Source of the DNA: Paenibacillus doosanensis
GTDB taxonomy: Bacteria; Bacillota; Bacilli; Paenibacillales; NBRC-103111
DNA: 64,000 bases
NCBI RefSeq assembly: GCF_025060755.1
Contig: NZ_JANYUY010000033.1
Coordinates: 24,481 to 88,480, forward strand
Reading direction: 5' to 3'
Shown piece by piece: positions 35,706 through 43,881 of this stretch; the stretch's first letter is position 1, and each line of letters starts with the position of its first letter. The notes below the pieces were generated by a model that was given only the letters and a program-made list of their open reading frames with translations, did no database searches and was not told the origin of the DNA. The position numbers were made by a program, and so were the translations under genes.

Positions 35706-36328
35706 TTCGTATTGAACTCCTCCTGTTTCTCTAACTCCAATATCCTCGTTCGCACATCGTTCTTGGAAATGAACAGACTGTCGCCATGTTCATCGATGCC
35801 GTAGGCGATAGGAATGGACACGCTGCCGCCTCTGAACGAGCCGTCCGCGTGACTTGTGCCGATGACCTTGGTTTGATAGGTTATAGCGATCTCTCGGGCT
35901 GCATGAATCCATTCTTCAAACTGCTCGTCGCTGAACATTCCTACCCCTATCGGATGGACAATCAGATCCATACCGCTAGTATCGGCGCTCCTCATCCCTT
36001 GCCGGACCAATTCGTCGCAGAGGATATGCCCTATCTTGAAATTCTCTACCGTTACAAAAGCCGTATCGTTGTACTTAACCCGATCCAGAACGATCTCGCC
36101 GGTACGGCTAATGATGATCGCCCGGTCCTTAGGGCTCTCGCTTAGCCTTCTGTATCCTCCGATGAGGATCTTGTTATAGGTCTTGGCCAAGCGGCATGCT
36201 TGCGCCACATTCTCGTTCAAATACCCTTCCGGAAAAATGACAGCGTCCGCGGACGGATGATTTCGGAGTTCATTTTCGAGCTGAGCAACGCCCTTCTCCA
36301 GCTTAGGTTGGATAATTAGAAATTTCAG
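35702..36328 (-). CDS. Carbon-nitrogen hydrolase (nitrilase family), apparent CTG start
   Basis: 208 residues if it starts at CTG 36328, reading MKFLIIQPKLEKGVAQLENE. The Glu-Lys-Cys triad is recognisable: Glu in VIFPEGY (near 46), Lys in VLDRVKYNDTAF and Cys in GHILCDELV. A GGAGG lies eight bases before the CTG, and a stop lies just upstream, so no ATG, GTG or TTG can start the N-terminal beta strand. Internal TTG at 36220 would remove the first strand and the catalytic Glu. Amidase or N-carbamoyl hydrolase is the likely activity. It pairs with the histidine phosphatase. Confidence 0.75.
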   Translation of the reverse strand: MKFLIIQPKLEKGVAQLENELRNHPSADAVIFPEGYLNENVAQACRLAKTYNKILIGGYRRLSESPKDRAIIISRTGEIVLDRVKYNDTAFVTVENFKIGHILCDELVRQGMRSADTSGMDLIVHPIGVGMFSDEQFEEWIHAAREIAITYQTKVIGTSHADGSFRGGSVSIPIAYGIDEHGDSLFISKNDVRTRILELEKQEEFNTK

Positions 36329-36441
36329 ATTGGATCGCCTCCATCAACGTTTTTTACCAATACCCCCAAAGTCGCTAACACATAAATTCCCTGCAGTTTC
36401 CCGTAATCCTTTTTACAACAATTGCTTTCTTCATTTGGATA

Positions 36442-36473
36442 CAAAAAAACAGACAGCTCCGGCCATCTGTTTA
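36442..36473 (-). terminator. Terminator downstream of the ribosylglycohydrolase remnant
   Basis: On the minus strand AAACAGA pairs with TCTGTTT around an inner GGC/GCT stem, followed by a run of T residues. The gene it served is now a remnant. Confidence 0.6.
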
Positions 36474-36734
36474 TTAACATTTAATAACGTATATTGTATT
36501 TTTTGTTAAATGCGGCTGAGGGCGTCTTCGAAATCGGTCGACTCAAGAAAAGCAATAATCGCTTGCGGTACCGATCCCTGGCAGCTCTGATCAAAAGTAT
36601 AGTGAGTCTTATTTCATCTAGTATAAGGTGAAAAACGCTGACTGCGCATGCGAAAGCATCTTCCGATCGCTGTTGTCCCCGGATTTCTTGAATGGTTAAG
36701 CCCGTGAAACGGATGAAATCCTTAAACAAAGGCG

Positions 36735-37045
36735 AACGCTTCGCTTCTACAGATTGCTTTCGCTTGCTCCATCTGCTTTTTCACCGGGCTTCCAAACGTA
36801 CGCTCAATAAAATCCTTAATATCCGCTTTGGACTTATTGTTCGACTCTCATGGCCGACCCGTTGCCGTAGCTTCGATACGGTCCGGCCTTAGGCTTCCTC
36901 GCCCACTCTTCAAACTGTTCACCGTAGCCGGCTCCCGGGTACCATCTGGCATATTGACGCAGCTTATTGGCATATGTTTTTTTGCCGGAATAATAATCCA
37001 GAAGTCTGCTGCTATGCGGTTTCCTATTAAGGACAGCGTCGGCGA
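36735..37045 (-). pseudogene. Decayed ADP-ribosylglycohydrolase-family gene
   Basis: The minus strand reads DYYSGKKTYANKLRQYARW, then YPGAGYGEQFEEWARKP and SYGNGSAMRV, matching the middle of ADP-ribosylglycohydrolase-like (DraG) proteins. A stop follows at once. Another frame then carries SKADIKDFIERTFGSPV, a later part of the same family. The N-terminal metal-binding domain and the C-terminal Asp-rich region are missing. Internal deletion and frameshift explain this; it is not a working gene. Confidence 0.65.
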
Positions 37046-37067
37046 GTCCGCTCTTCCTTTTCCTTGC

Positions 37068-37295
37068 CTACTCCAATTCCGCCGTTTTCACGGTTATACC
37101 TTGTGAAGTTAATCGATACAAGCCGGGAACCGCCGGATTCATCTGCACCCATCCTTCGCGCAAAAGGTCCTTGAGCACTTGTTGTACGTCTACATTCCCT
37201 GATGTCTGCGGAAGCCTCTTCGCAATCTGTACCGGAGCCTGCCATTCAGCCGTTAGGGCCATTAATATCAATCGTTGCTCTGGAGTTAAATTCAA
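37068..37295 (-). CDS. Small winged-helix-like protein
   Basis: 75 residues starting TTG at 37295, where AAGGAGG lies eight bases upstream. NLTPEQRLILMALTAEWQAP, then VQQVLKDLLREGWVQMNP and LYRLTSQGITVK has the pattern of a small winged helix-turn-helix domain. It has no effector domain. DNA binding is inferred from the pattern; no named family is recognised. It lies upstream of, and in the same direction as, the ribosylglycohydrolase remnant. Confidence 0.55.
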   Translation of the reverse strand: MNLTPEQRLILMALTAEWQAPVQIAKRLPQTSGNVDVQQVLKDLLREGWVQMNPAVPGLYRLTSQGITVKTAELE

Positions 37296-37640
37296 GTCGT
37301 CGTCCTCCTTGCCAAATGTATGGATGGCTCTCCATCGATGTAGAATCTTATTATACCCGGATTTTACCATGAATGTAAGCTCCGGTGCATGAGATAATGT
37401 TTGCGGAAGCTGACTTGAATGAGGCAGAGAGCGGCATCGCGGTTATTGCGATACGTCTCCATCCGTGCCTGACTTGAATGTAAAGACATATATGCTCCGG
37501 CACGCGCATATAATACTGGACTTAAGTCGGGGACATAAACGGTACGGCGGTCTAACGCCCGATCAAGAAGGTTCATGATACACTGTTGACGAGGGTCTCC
37601 TATCATCGTCATAAGGGAATAAGGAAACGAGGTTATTTCA
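37296..37640. other. Gap without recognised gene
   Basis: Open frames on the minus strand here have no ribosome site or family pattern. A possible plus-strand -35 TTGACG at 37586 lies upstream of the exported-protein gene, with a weak -10. Confidence 0.3.
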
Positions 37641-38069
37641 ATGTATATTATTATTAGTCCAAAACGCATTCTGATCGTCGGTACGATGGTGCTTACCATC
37701 ACGGTCGGGATCGGAACGTGGGACAAGGCAGCCGCGGCAAACGGCCGTTCGATTCCGCTCGCGACGGCAGATCATCAGGACGCATCCGCTGCGCGGGAAG
37801 ACCGTTTTTTGCAGGCGCTCGGCGCTGCCACGAATGAAGAAGTGTACGACGCGCTGCTGGAAGGCCAATCGCTCGCCGACATTGCCGGCAGCCGCCAAAC
37901 CGACGTTAACCGCATTATTCATCTTCAGGTGACTGAACTGACGGCTCAGCTGGACGCTCGCCTGGCCGGCGGAAGTTTGCGGCAGGATCAATACGAGGCG
38001 CTAAAAGCGGAACTGACGGAAACGGTTAAACAAAGCGTGTACGGCAGGACGTCATCACAGATCGAGTAA
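37641..38069 (+). CDS. Exported protein of unknown function
   Basis: 142 residues. A signal peptide (residues 1-33, hydrophobic core IVGTMVLTITVGIG, cut after AAA) is followed by a helical, Ala/Leu/Glu-rich domain. The pattern EVYDALLEGQSLADIAGSRQ, then helices with TAQLDARLAGG and YEALKAELTETVK, recurs in secreted small Paenibacillus proteins. GAGG lies nine bases before the ATG. No catalytic motif seen. Confidence 0.65.
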   Translation: MYIIISPKRILIVGTMVLTITVGIGTWDKAAAANGRSIPLATADHQDASAAREDRFLQALGAATNEEVYDALLEGQSLADIAGSRQTDVNRIIHLQVTELTAQLDARLAGGSLRQDQYEALKAELTETVKQSVYGRTSSQIE

Positions 38070-38096
38070 TTGGGGAAAAAGTCCACACGCCCAATA

Positions 38097-38933
38097 TCAC
38101 TTTTCCCAACCCGCAATCGATTCGTCAAAAGCACGATTAGCCTCCAAGTGAATATAACGAAGCAATGCCACAAGATCAGTCAAACGCTTTTCATTTGAAA
38201 GATAGTATCGCTCAGGAAGACGTCGTTTTATATTAATAGCTTCATAGATGAGTTCATGCCACTGCTGCGGAATAATTGTAATCCCATAATAACCGGCTTC
38301 AACCTTGCTCTTGATATCATGCTCTTTTAATGTGTATAGCTGCCGCAGCATGCCAAGCGCACACCATTCGACGGCTTCATCCGACTGTCTGGTAACCTCT
38401 TGGTCGGATAAGTTATTTACAGTCAAATGCTTATCTAATCTATTGATCCAGCTAACCCAGTAGGTATTTAAATTTTCAATGACGTATTTGGCCAATGGTT
38501 TAATTCCTGTCTCATAATGTAAAGATTGAGTAGAGCCGTATACTTTAATGCCGTGATTTTTGAGAATCCACCATGTGATTGGGTTGATATCGGAACCAAA
38601 ACCGTCGGTATGCACTTGTTTATTATAGTAGGTTATTAACGAACTGATTTCATCCTGCGGTTTTCCAATATCGCTGGCGAGCAGATAAGCCCCCATAATA
38701 TCAATCTGGGGAAACTCGTCTTCAAGCTTTTTATGGGCTGCCGAGATTGTCTCTATATCGGACATAGCGGGCGGATTTCGAAGAGTCGCAATGAAATCGA
38801 TATCGCTGGAGCCTTCAATATAATCTCCCAATGCAACCGAACCGTATAAATACATAGAATCGATATTCGAATGCTTTATGTCCAAATAGTTACATAGCAT
38901 ACTCATAGCTTTTTCAACTACTTGCGGTATCAT
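38097..38933 (-). CDS. Nucleotidyltransferase, aminoglycoside adenylyltransferase-like (AadA/DUF4111 type)
   Basis: 278 residues. The N-terminal Pol-beta-like nucleotidyltransferase domain contains YLYGSVALGDYIEGSSDIDF (residues 28-47), with the GS motif and two Asp ligands. The C-terminal helical domain, YVIENLNTYWVSWINRLDK and RYYLSNEKRL, is of the type in spectinomycin/streptomycin enzymes. It is more AT-rich than its neighbours, which suggests recent arrival. Real activity on a drug is unproven. Confidence 0.75.
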   Translation of the reverse strand: MIPQVVEKAMSMLCNYLDIKHSNIDSMYLYGSVALGDYIEGSSDIDFIATLRNPPAMSDIETISAAHKKLEDEFPQIDIMGAYLLASDIGKPQDEISSLITYYNKQVHTDGFGSDINPITWWILKNHGIKVYGSTQSLHYETGIKPLAKYVIENLNTYWVSWINRLDKHLTVNNLSDQEVTRQSDEAVEWCALGMLRQLYTLKEHDIKSKVEAGYYGITIIPQQWHELIYEAINIKRRLPERYYLSNEKRLTDLVALLRYIHLEANRAFDESIAGWEK

Positions 38934-39011
38934 AATTAGCCCCCTTCAGATAAAAACGTGGTGAATAAGTGGACGGATAGCCGATAAAGAGCTGCTCTTT
39001 TCACCACCCTC

Positions 39012-39054
39012 TAAAAAAAACCAGCCAAACGCAACAAAAGGTTTGACTGGTTTT
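39012..39054. terminator. Bidirectional terminator between the two nucleotidyltransferase genes
   Basis: AAAACCAG-CAAAC pairs with GTTTG-CTGGTTTT, with A- and T-rich flanks. It ends the aadK-like transcript on the minus strand. Confidence 0.8.
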
Positions 39055-39076
39055 GCCCGTTACATCATGAGAACGA

Positions 39077-39946
39077 TTACATCTCTTTCGCATCGGGGCT
39101 CAAATGCTTCACCCGCATCAAGTACGCAGTGACATTGCGGTCATCGTCAAGCGGATAATCGAATTGCAGACGGTCCGCAACCTCCGCCGCCGTACTGCGG
39201 AATAAATCCGCTGCGGCGAACAAAGCCCGCCATACATCGTCGTAAGTACCCTGCGGGTACGTGGACATCAGGGCCTGCCAGGTCAGCTTCGGCAGATGCT
39301 TTTCCAGAAACTTGCCGTTCTTCCCCACACTGAGAGAAAAATCGGTATCGACGCCGACCTTCCACTCCAGCATCTTGATCAGCATCGGCCTTACATTGTT
39401 GTTCAAATGGTCCATGGCATAAGTCATTTCTTGCCGCCATAAGCCTTTGGCCACATAGGTGGACACCCACCAGAACTCGTTGCAGCAATCCGCGTAAAAT
39501 GCGGCCGACGGACGCCTCACCCAATAATCCCGGTCGGTCGGCGCTGGAAGCTTCGGCAGAGCATGATCTTTGTCGAGCAGCACGACGGACAGCTTGTCGC
39601 CGTTATTCCAGTTCTCCTTTTTTTCAATCGGACAAAGGGTAAGATCAATCCGGTTGCCGTCGGCAAACAACATCAGATACGAGAAATTGCCGTCCAGATC
39701 GGGCGGGAACAAATCCATGTCTTCCGGCGTTTGCATGATGATCCGGCTTCCAAAGCGGTCTACCCAATGCGGGTCCGCGATAAAAGAATTCATCTCCGTT
39801 ACAATAAACACAATATCGAAATCCTGAAACAGATCCCGCGGCACATTCCGGTTCGTTCGTGACCCTTCCATCCCGACCGCTCGGACCCGCTCGTCATTTC
39901 TGGCGTAGTTCAAAATCATATCCATCATTTCTTGTTCGCTTCTCAT
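39077..39946 (-). CDS. aadK: Aminoglycoside 6-adenylyltransferase-like protein
   Basis: 289 residues, the length of chromosomal AadK of B. subtilis. Key blocks: GMEGSRTNRNVPRDLFQDFDI (nucleotidyltransferase motif with Asp pair), IMQTPEDMDLFPPDLDGNFSYLMLFADGNRIDL, DKDHALPKLP and CCNEFWWVSTYVAKGLWRQEM. The start at 39946 (MRSEQEMMDM) matches the family and has GGGAGGG upstream, about 10 bases. It is expected to adenylylate streptomycin. A tiny open frame with a strong ribosome site lies about 100 bases upstream. Confidence 0.85.
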   Translation of the reverse strand: MRSEQEMMDMILNYARNDERVRAVGMEGSRTNRNVPRDLFQDFDIVFIVTEMNSFIADPHWVDRFGSRIIMQTPEDMDLFPPDLDGNFSYLMLFADGNRIDLTLCPIEKKENWNNGDKLSVVLLDKDHALPKLPAPTDRDYWVRRPSAAFYADCCNEFWWVSTYVAKGLWRQEMTYAMDHLNNNVRPMLIKMLEWKVGVDTDFSLSVGKNGKFLEKHLPKLTWQALMSTYPQGTYDDVWRALFAAADLFRSTAAEVADRLQFDYPLDDDRNVTAYLMRVKHLSPDAKEM

Positions 39947-40045
39947 CGTGGGTAAGCCCTCCCTTATTTTGTTGGTCGTTATGCCGATCAAGGAAGGCGG
40001 CCCGCGGATTCGAATGAACCTAGCCCAGCTTCGACGGAGATCACG

Positions 40046-40072
40046 TTATAAAGTATCGAGCACCGTTTTCAT
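40046..40072 (-). CDS. Possible eight-codon leader peptide before aadK-like gene
   Basis: ATG at 40072 opens a frame of eight codons, MKTVLDTL, then TAA. AAGGAGG lies exactly 10 bases before it, a better ribosome site than that of the gene itself. Such leaders before antibiotic-resistance genes can sense ribosome stalling. No competing hairpin pair was convincingly drawn, and it could equally be the stub of a lost gene. Confidence 0.35.
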   Translation of the reverse strand: MKTVLDTL

Positions 40073-40157
40073 AAGTTATTGTCCTCCTTTTCATGAATGA
40101 ATATTTTCCATTTTACCATAAAAAAGGATAACTCTGCATCATCCGCACTTTGATGAG

Positions 40158-40568
40158 TTAAGTTTCCCGTTTCCCCTCCATACAGTAAATGGCATCCAGC
40201 AGTTCTTTGGCAATTTCGTCCGCTCCGCTATCCCGATCGGAGGTTGTGGGAGTATGTGCTATATCCATTATATCTTGCTTGAGGTCCAGCAATGCCTCTT
40301 CAGACAATCTTCTTACCAGTCCCATCAGAAGGAAGTATTTCCAGTCCCCATCATTTAACTTCAATATCGTTCTAAGATGAGGGACAAGCTCTCTGTCGAA
40401 AGGCAATAATACGGATTGAATCTCTGTAAAAATAGGCCAATTACCGTCTTGGAGCCACTTCAGCAGCTCGGGAATTAACGATCGGATTGCATCCAAGCTC
40501 TGCGTCTTCAAAAGCGCGATCCGTTCAAAATCAAATTTATGTTGTGGAACGAGATCAGTGTAATCCAT
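40158..40568 (-). CDS. DUF5071-family protein
   Basis: 136 residues. Matches the DUF5071 pattern: LVPQHKFDFERIALLKTQSL, LIPELLKWLQDGNWPIF and HLRTILKLNDGDWKYFLLMGLV, an array of short helices like HEAT repeats. The function of the family is unknown. The ATG at 40568 follows AGGAGA. It starts just before the stop of the next gene upstream and is likely co-transcribed with it. Confidence 0.75.
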   Translation of the reverse strand: MDYTDLVPQHKFDFERIALLKTQSLDAIRSLIPELLKWLQDGNWPIFTEIQSVLLPFDRELVPHLRTILKLNDGDWKYFLLMGLVRRLSEEALLDLKQDIMDIAHTPTTSDRDSGADEIAKELLDAIYCMEGKRET

Positions 40569-40569
40569 T

Positions 40570-40758
40570 TTATCCGTTCTCCTCGTCGACATGCCCCTGT
40601 TGACCGGCTATCCTAGCATTATGTATCTTTATATTTTCCCTCTCTCTATCAATCTGCCTCTGTTCGATCTTCGCCAATTTCCTTGCTATGGTTTCCAGTC
40701 TGAGGACGATGTAAATTGGAAAGAGCAGGAATAAAATTACGATTGGCCAATTGACCAT
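40570..40758 (-). CDS. Small membrane protein
   Basis: 62 residues: one membrane helix (residues 3-20, WPIVILFLLFPIYIVL) then a charged coiled-coil-like tail with RKLAKIEQRQIDRERENIK. The ATG at 40758 has AAGGAG 10 bases upstream. The stop lies one base before the next start codon. Family not recognised. Confidence 0.6.
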   Translation of the reverse strand: MVNWPIVILFLLFPIYIVLRLETIARKLAKIEQRQIDRERENIKIHNARIAGQQGHVDEENG

Positions 40759-40843
40759 CCTTATCAAGCTCCTTAGTATTTGTTTTTTGGGAAAGCCGCA
40801 GGCTCGTTTCTGGCTTCGTCAGGATGGAATAACTCAGACAGAG

Positions 40844-41119
40844 TCATATCTGGGCCTCGATCATATGATCGTACATAAACCAATCGGCTTTTATTTGTAA
40901 AGGAATATTCAGGATAGATTCAAATGTGCTCAGAGCCTCACCACAATCCATTAGATCAAGGGTTTCCAGGATCTTTGTCGGTACACTCATAACACTAATC
41001 CAACCGTCTCTTAGCCGGCCTATATAGTAATCGTGATTCGATCTTTTCGCAGCCATAAGAAGTGATTCGGGGGCGATTTCTGCACCAAAAAGCACATTCC
41101 AATCATGATTGCTCTTCAT
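40844..41119 (-). CDS. Small hypothetical protein
   Basis: 91 residues, no membrane segment. WNVLFGAEIAPESLLMAAK, then YYIGRLRDGWISVMSVPTKI and SILNIPLQIKADWFMY. The ribosome site is weak. It lies in an AT-richer block with the two genes downstream, and the composition looks coding. I do not recognise the family. Confidence 0.45.
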   Translation of the reverse strand: MKSNHDWNVLFGAEIAPESLLMAAKRSNHDYYIGRLRDGWISVMSVPTKILETLDLMDCGEALSTFESILNIPLQIKADWFMYDHMIEAQI

Positions 41120-41649
41120 TCTTGTTTGTGCTATTTCTTTGAGTATAGGAGCAATTGCTCCATATCGCTTGTTTTAACGTGAATATTTGAAAGCTTTGTT
41201 CCCAAAGCACCTCCCTTTTTTTGGTTCAAGTCCCTAATTCACAATCATTTTACCATATTATAGTCCTCATAGGTTACTTAGTTGTTCGATAAGAGGTACT
41301 TCATCAAGCACGGAGGAGTTAAAAAGTGTAACGGACATAGCCGCACCTATTTACCGAAAACATCTCGTTTGGGAGCGGATGAGAGCCCAGTAAGAGCCGT
41401 GCTGTCCGTTACAATATAAAAACCGCTGATTTCGTCCCATTAACGGCTGTGGCGTCCGTTGCTATTACAAGCCGCCGCAGCTAGCGCCATCCGTCCGATG
41501 TATCGAACACAGCTTCCGCAGGGGGAACCAATCTCCCTCCGAGGCCGAGGCCGCAAGCCGCCGTCAGCGATCGGCTCCTGCAGCTCCCCGAAAATCGTCT
41601 TGCCTGCCGGAACCTAATTGGGTAAGCTGATGATAAAGGAAGTGAAGTC
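41120..41649. other. Intergenic region with palindrome and AACGGAC repeats
   Basis: GGAGCAATTGCTCC at 41148-41161 is a perfect palindrome lying upstream of the hypothetical gene at 41119. The AACGGAC-type inverted repeats start at 41327. The AraC promoter must lie near 41600 but was not resolved. No gene seen. Confidence 0.4.
41327..41460. repeat. AACGGAC/GTCCGTT intergenic repeat cluster
   Basis: TGTAACGGACA at 41327-41337 is the exact reverse complement of TGTCCGTTACA at 41403-41413. A third, smaller hairpin AACGG...CCGTT follows at 41442-41460. Similar short palindromes are known to be common between genes in Paenibacillus-type genomes. No coding content. Confidence 0.5.
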
Positions 41650-42558
41650 ATGTCTTATATCGCGCATCTCGATTTAAACGAACTGAAGCTCTATTTTGCA
41701 TACCAAAGAAAAAGCACGGAGATCGAGCAGTTTCAAGGCACATTTCACGCTCATCAAGGCATCGAAATATTGATTGTCCACGAAGGGAAAGGCACGCTGA
41801 TCGTCGATCAAAAAAGCTACGAAGTGACCTCGGGGATGCTCTGCATCTTCCAGCCGTATCAGCTGCACCATATCCAGATGGACCTCAGCCGAGAGACTCC
41901 TTTCGTCCGTTCGATCATACAGTTCGAGCCTTCGCTTTACGAATCTTATTTCGAGAAATGGCCGAGCCTGCTGGCTCTGCTACGACATATTCATACAAGC
42001 AAGCTGTCCAGTCCTTGCCTCTATGACCTGAAGCCGCCGATGCAGTTTCATTCGCTGCTGCAAAGCATGGATCATAGAATACCCGCGCTCAATCAAAAGG
42101 ACGCGCTCGAAGAATACTCCTTGTTTCTGATCGCTTTCTTCCGCGATTTCAAATCGGTATGGGAGCAAAAAAGCATGGGTCAGAGCGGCATCAGCATAAC
42201 GCGCAAGCCCCACCAGGCCGAGCGAATTCTCGCCTGGCTGGAGGGGCATTATACCGAAGCGCTGCGATTGGAGCGAATGGCGGGCGAGCTGCATCTGTCA
42301 CCGCATCATTTGTCCCATTTGTTCAAAGAGTGTACAGGCTCCAGCATTTCCGACTATGTGATCGCCAGGCGGATGCAGCAAGCCGTCAAGCTGCTGATCT
42401 CCACGGATCAATCCGTTGCGTATATCGGAGAAGCCGTCGGGATGCCCAACTGCTCTTTTTTTTGCAAAACCTTTAAGAAAAAAATGGGCGTTACGCCTCA
42501 TCAATACCGGAAGCAGTGGCAGACTCAATCGGGCTTCACCACTACTCCCGACTTTTGA
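41650..42558 (+). CDS. AraC-family transcriptional regulator
   Basis: 302 residues. An N-terminal cupin-like sensing domain (FHAHQGIEILIVHEGKGTLI) is followed by the two-helix-turn-helix domain (about 195-295) with LERMAGELHLSPHHLSHLFK and VAYIGEAVGMPNCSFFCKTFKKKMGVTPHQYRK. AAAGGAAGTG precedes the ATG. It converges with the dehydrogenase gene; the two coding regions overlap by 17 bases at their 3' ends. Target genes are unknown. Confidence 0.88.
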   Translation: MSYIAHLDLNELKLYFAYQRKSTEIEQFQGTFHAHQGIEILIVHEGKGTLIVDQKSYEVTSGMLCIFQPYQLHHIQMDLSRETPFVRSIIQFEPSLYESYFEKWPSLLALLRHIHTSKLSSPCLYDLKPPMQFHSLLQSMDHRIPALNQKDALEEYSLFLIAFFRDFKSVWEQKSMGQSGISITRKPHQAERILAWLEGHYTEALRLERMAGELHLSPHHLSHLFKECTGSSISDYVIARRMQQAVKLLISTDQSVAYIGEAVGMPNCSFFCKTFKKKMGVTPHQYRKQWQTQSGFTTTPDF

Positions 42559-43624
42559 TTTGGAGGGCGTCGCGCTGAGCGATAAGGCACAGCTCGGCCG
42601 CTTTGAAAGCATGCTCCTGCGTCATCGCCGTCTCCGTCCGGTTCAGGCAATCGAGAATCAGCTGCCCGAAGTAAGGGAAGCCGACTTTCCCGTTCACGGC
42701 GAAGTGATGCTCTCCCTCATGATTGACCAGATACACATGGCCGCTCGTCCGGTCGCGGGCGATGTCCACATATTTGCGAAGCTCGATATACCCGTCCGTA
42801 CCGAGTATCGTCAAGCGACCGTCTCCCCAAGTGCTTAATCCGTCGGGCGTCATCCAGTCTACGCGGAAATAGCCGGTTGCCCCGTTATCTCCGATCAGCG
42901 TCGCATCGCCGAAATCCTCGAAGCCCGGATGCTCGGGATAGTTATAATTGGCGACTTTGCTGTGGACCACCTTGGCATCCTTCGCGCCGGTGAAATAAAG
43001 GAACTGCTCGATCTGATGGCTCCCGATATCGCACAGAATGCCGCCGAATTTCTCCTTCTCGAAAAACCAGCCCGGCCTGCTGCCCGCGTTGATCCGGTGC
43101 GGTCCCATTCCGATGACTTGAACGACGCGCCCGATCGCTCCCTGTTCGATAAGCTGCCCGGCATAAATCGCGCTTTCCACATGCAGGCGTTCGCTGTAAT
43201 ACACAGCATATTTACGCCCCGTCTCGGCCGTTTTCCGCCGGGCCGCCTCCAGCTGCTCCAATGTCGTGAACGGCGCTTTATCCGTGAAGTAATCTTTGCC
43301 GTGATCCATGACGCGAAGCCCCAGAGGCCCGCGGTCCGAAGGAATGGCCGCCGCCGCTACCAGCTTGATCTCGTCGTCTTGCAAAATTTGCTCCAGCGAG
43401 CTGGCCGCCCGCACTTCCGGGTACGTCTGCACGAATTTCTCCACTTTCGCGGGGTCCGGGTCATATACCCACTTTAATTGGCCGCCCGCTTCCCTCAGCC
43501 CGTTGCACATGCCGTAAATATGTCCGTGATCCAAGGCCGCGGCCGCAAAAATAAATTCTCCGGGTTGGCAAACCGCCTGGAAGCTTCCCTGCGGCGCGTA
43601 GTTCATTCCGTCGTTTTTTTGCAT
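42542..43624 (-). CDS. Gfo/Idh/MocA-family oxidoreductase
   Basis: NAD(P)-dependent sugar or cyclitol dehydrogenase of 360 residues. The N-terminal Rossmann domain is somewhat altered (AAAALDHGHIYGMCNGLREAGG in place of the usual GxGxxG loop); the catalytic Lys block is DYFTDKAPFTTLEQL. The C-terminal domain shows GGILCDIGSHQIEQFLYFTGA. AGGGG lies upstream of the ATG. It is alone on its transcript, next to an AraC regulator. Substrate not known. Confidence 0.85.
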   Translation of the reverse strand: MQKNDGMNYAPQGSFQAVCQPGEFIFAAAALDHGHIYGMCNGLREAGGQLKWVYDPDPAKVEKFVQTYPEVRAASSLEQILQDDEIKLVAAAAIPSDRGPLGLRVMDHGKDYFTDKAPFTTLEQLEAARRKTAETGRKYAVYYSERLHVESAIYAGQLIEQGAIGRVVQVIGMGPHRINAGSRPGWFFEKEKFGGILCDIGSHQIEQFLYFTGAKDAKVVHSKVANYNYPEHPGFEDFGDATLIGDNGATGYFRVDWMTPDGLSTWGDGRLTILGTDGYIELRKYVDIARDRTSGHVYLVNHEGEHHFAVNGKVGFPYFGQLILDCLNRTETAMTQEHAFKAAELCLIAQRDALQIKSRE

Positions 43625-43881
43625 ATTATATGTTCCCCTCTCTATCGATACGTCCTGCCGTCATAAACGTCCGCGGAGCAACATCGGCGATGAGCGCGTT
43701 TGTCCCCGCATCCTCCGGTTTCTAGCATAGCAAGATTTCGTTCGCTCATGTAACGCTTCTTTGTGCAAAAATAACAGTACTTTGCGGTAACGCCGGATGG
43801 GCGCGATAACAAAAAAACGAGTGATGCCGAAGGCTTCATCCCTAGTCCACGCTCCCGCGGTTCCTAAGGTGCTCGCCTCCT
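43625..43881. other. Upstream region of the Gfo/Idh/MocA gene
   Basis: The dehydrogenase promoter presumably lies here. No clear elements, gene or repeat were found; with the lyase remnant and the stretch to 44344 this makes about 720 bases without an intact gene. A stem GGCTCCGCC/GGCGGAGCC lies near 44279-44325, downstream of the DUF2798 gene. Confidence 0.35.

Noticed and set aside
36481..36729. 82-codon minus-strand frame after the ribosylglycohydrolase fossil
   Set aside because: Overlaps a later part of the decayed gene in the wrong frame; no start signal.
41327..41460. Possible CRISPR-like array
   Set aside because: Repeats are inverted, few and unevenly spaced; no cas genes nearby.
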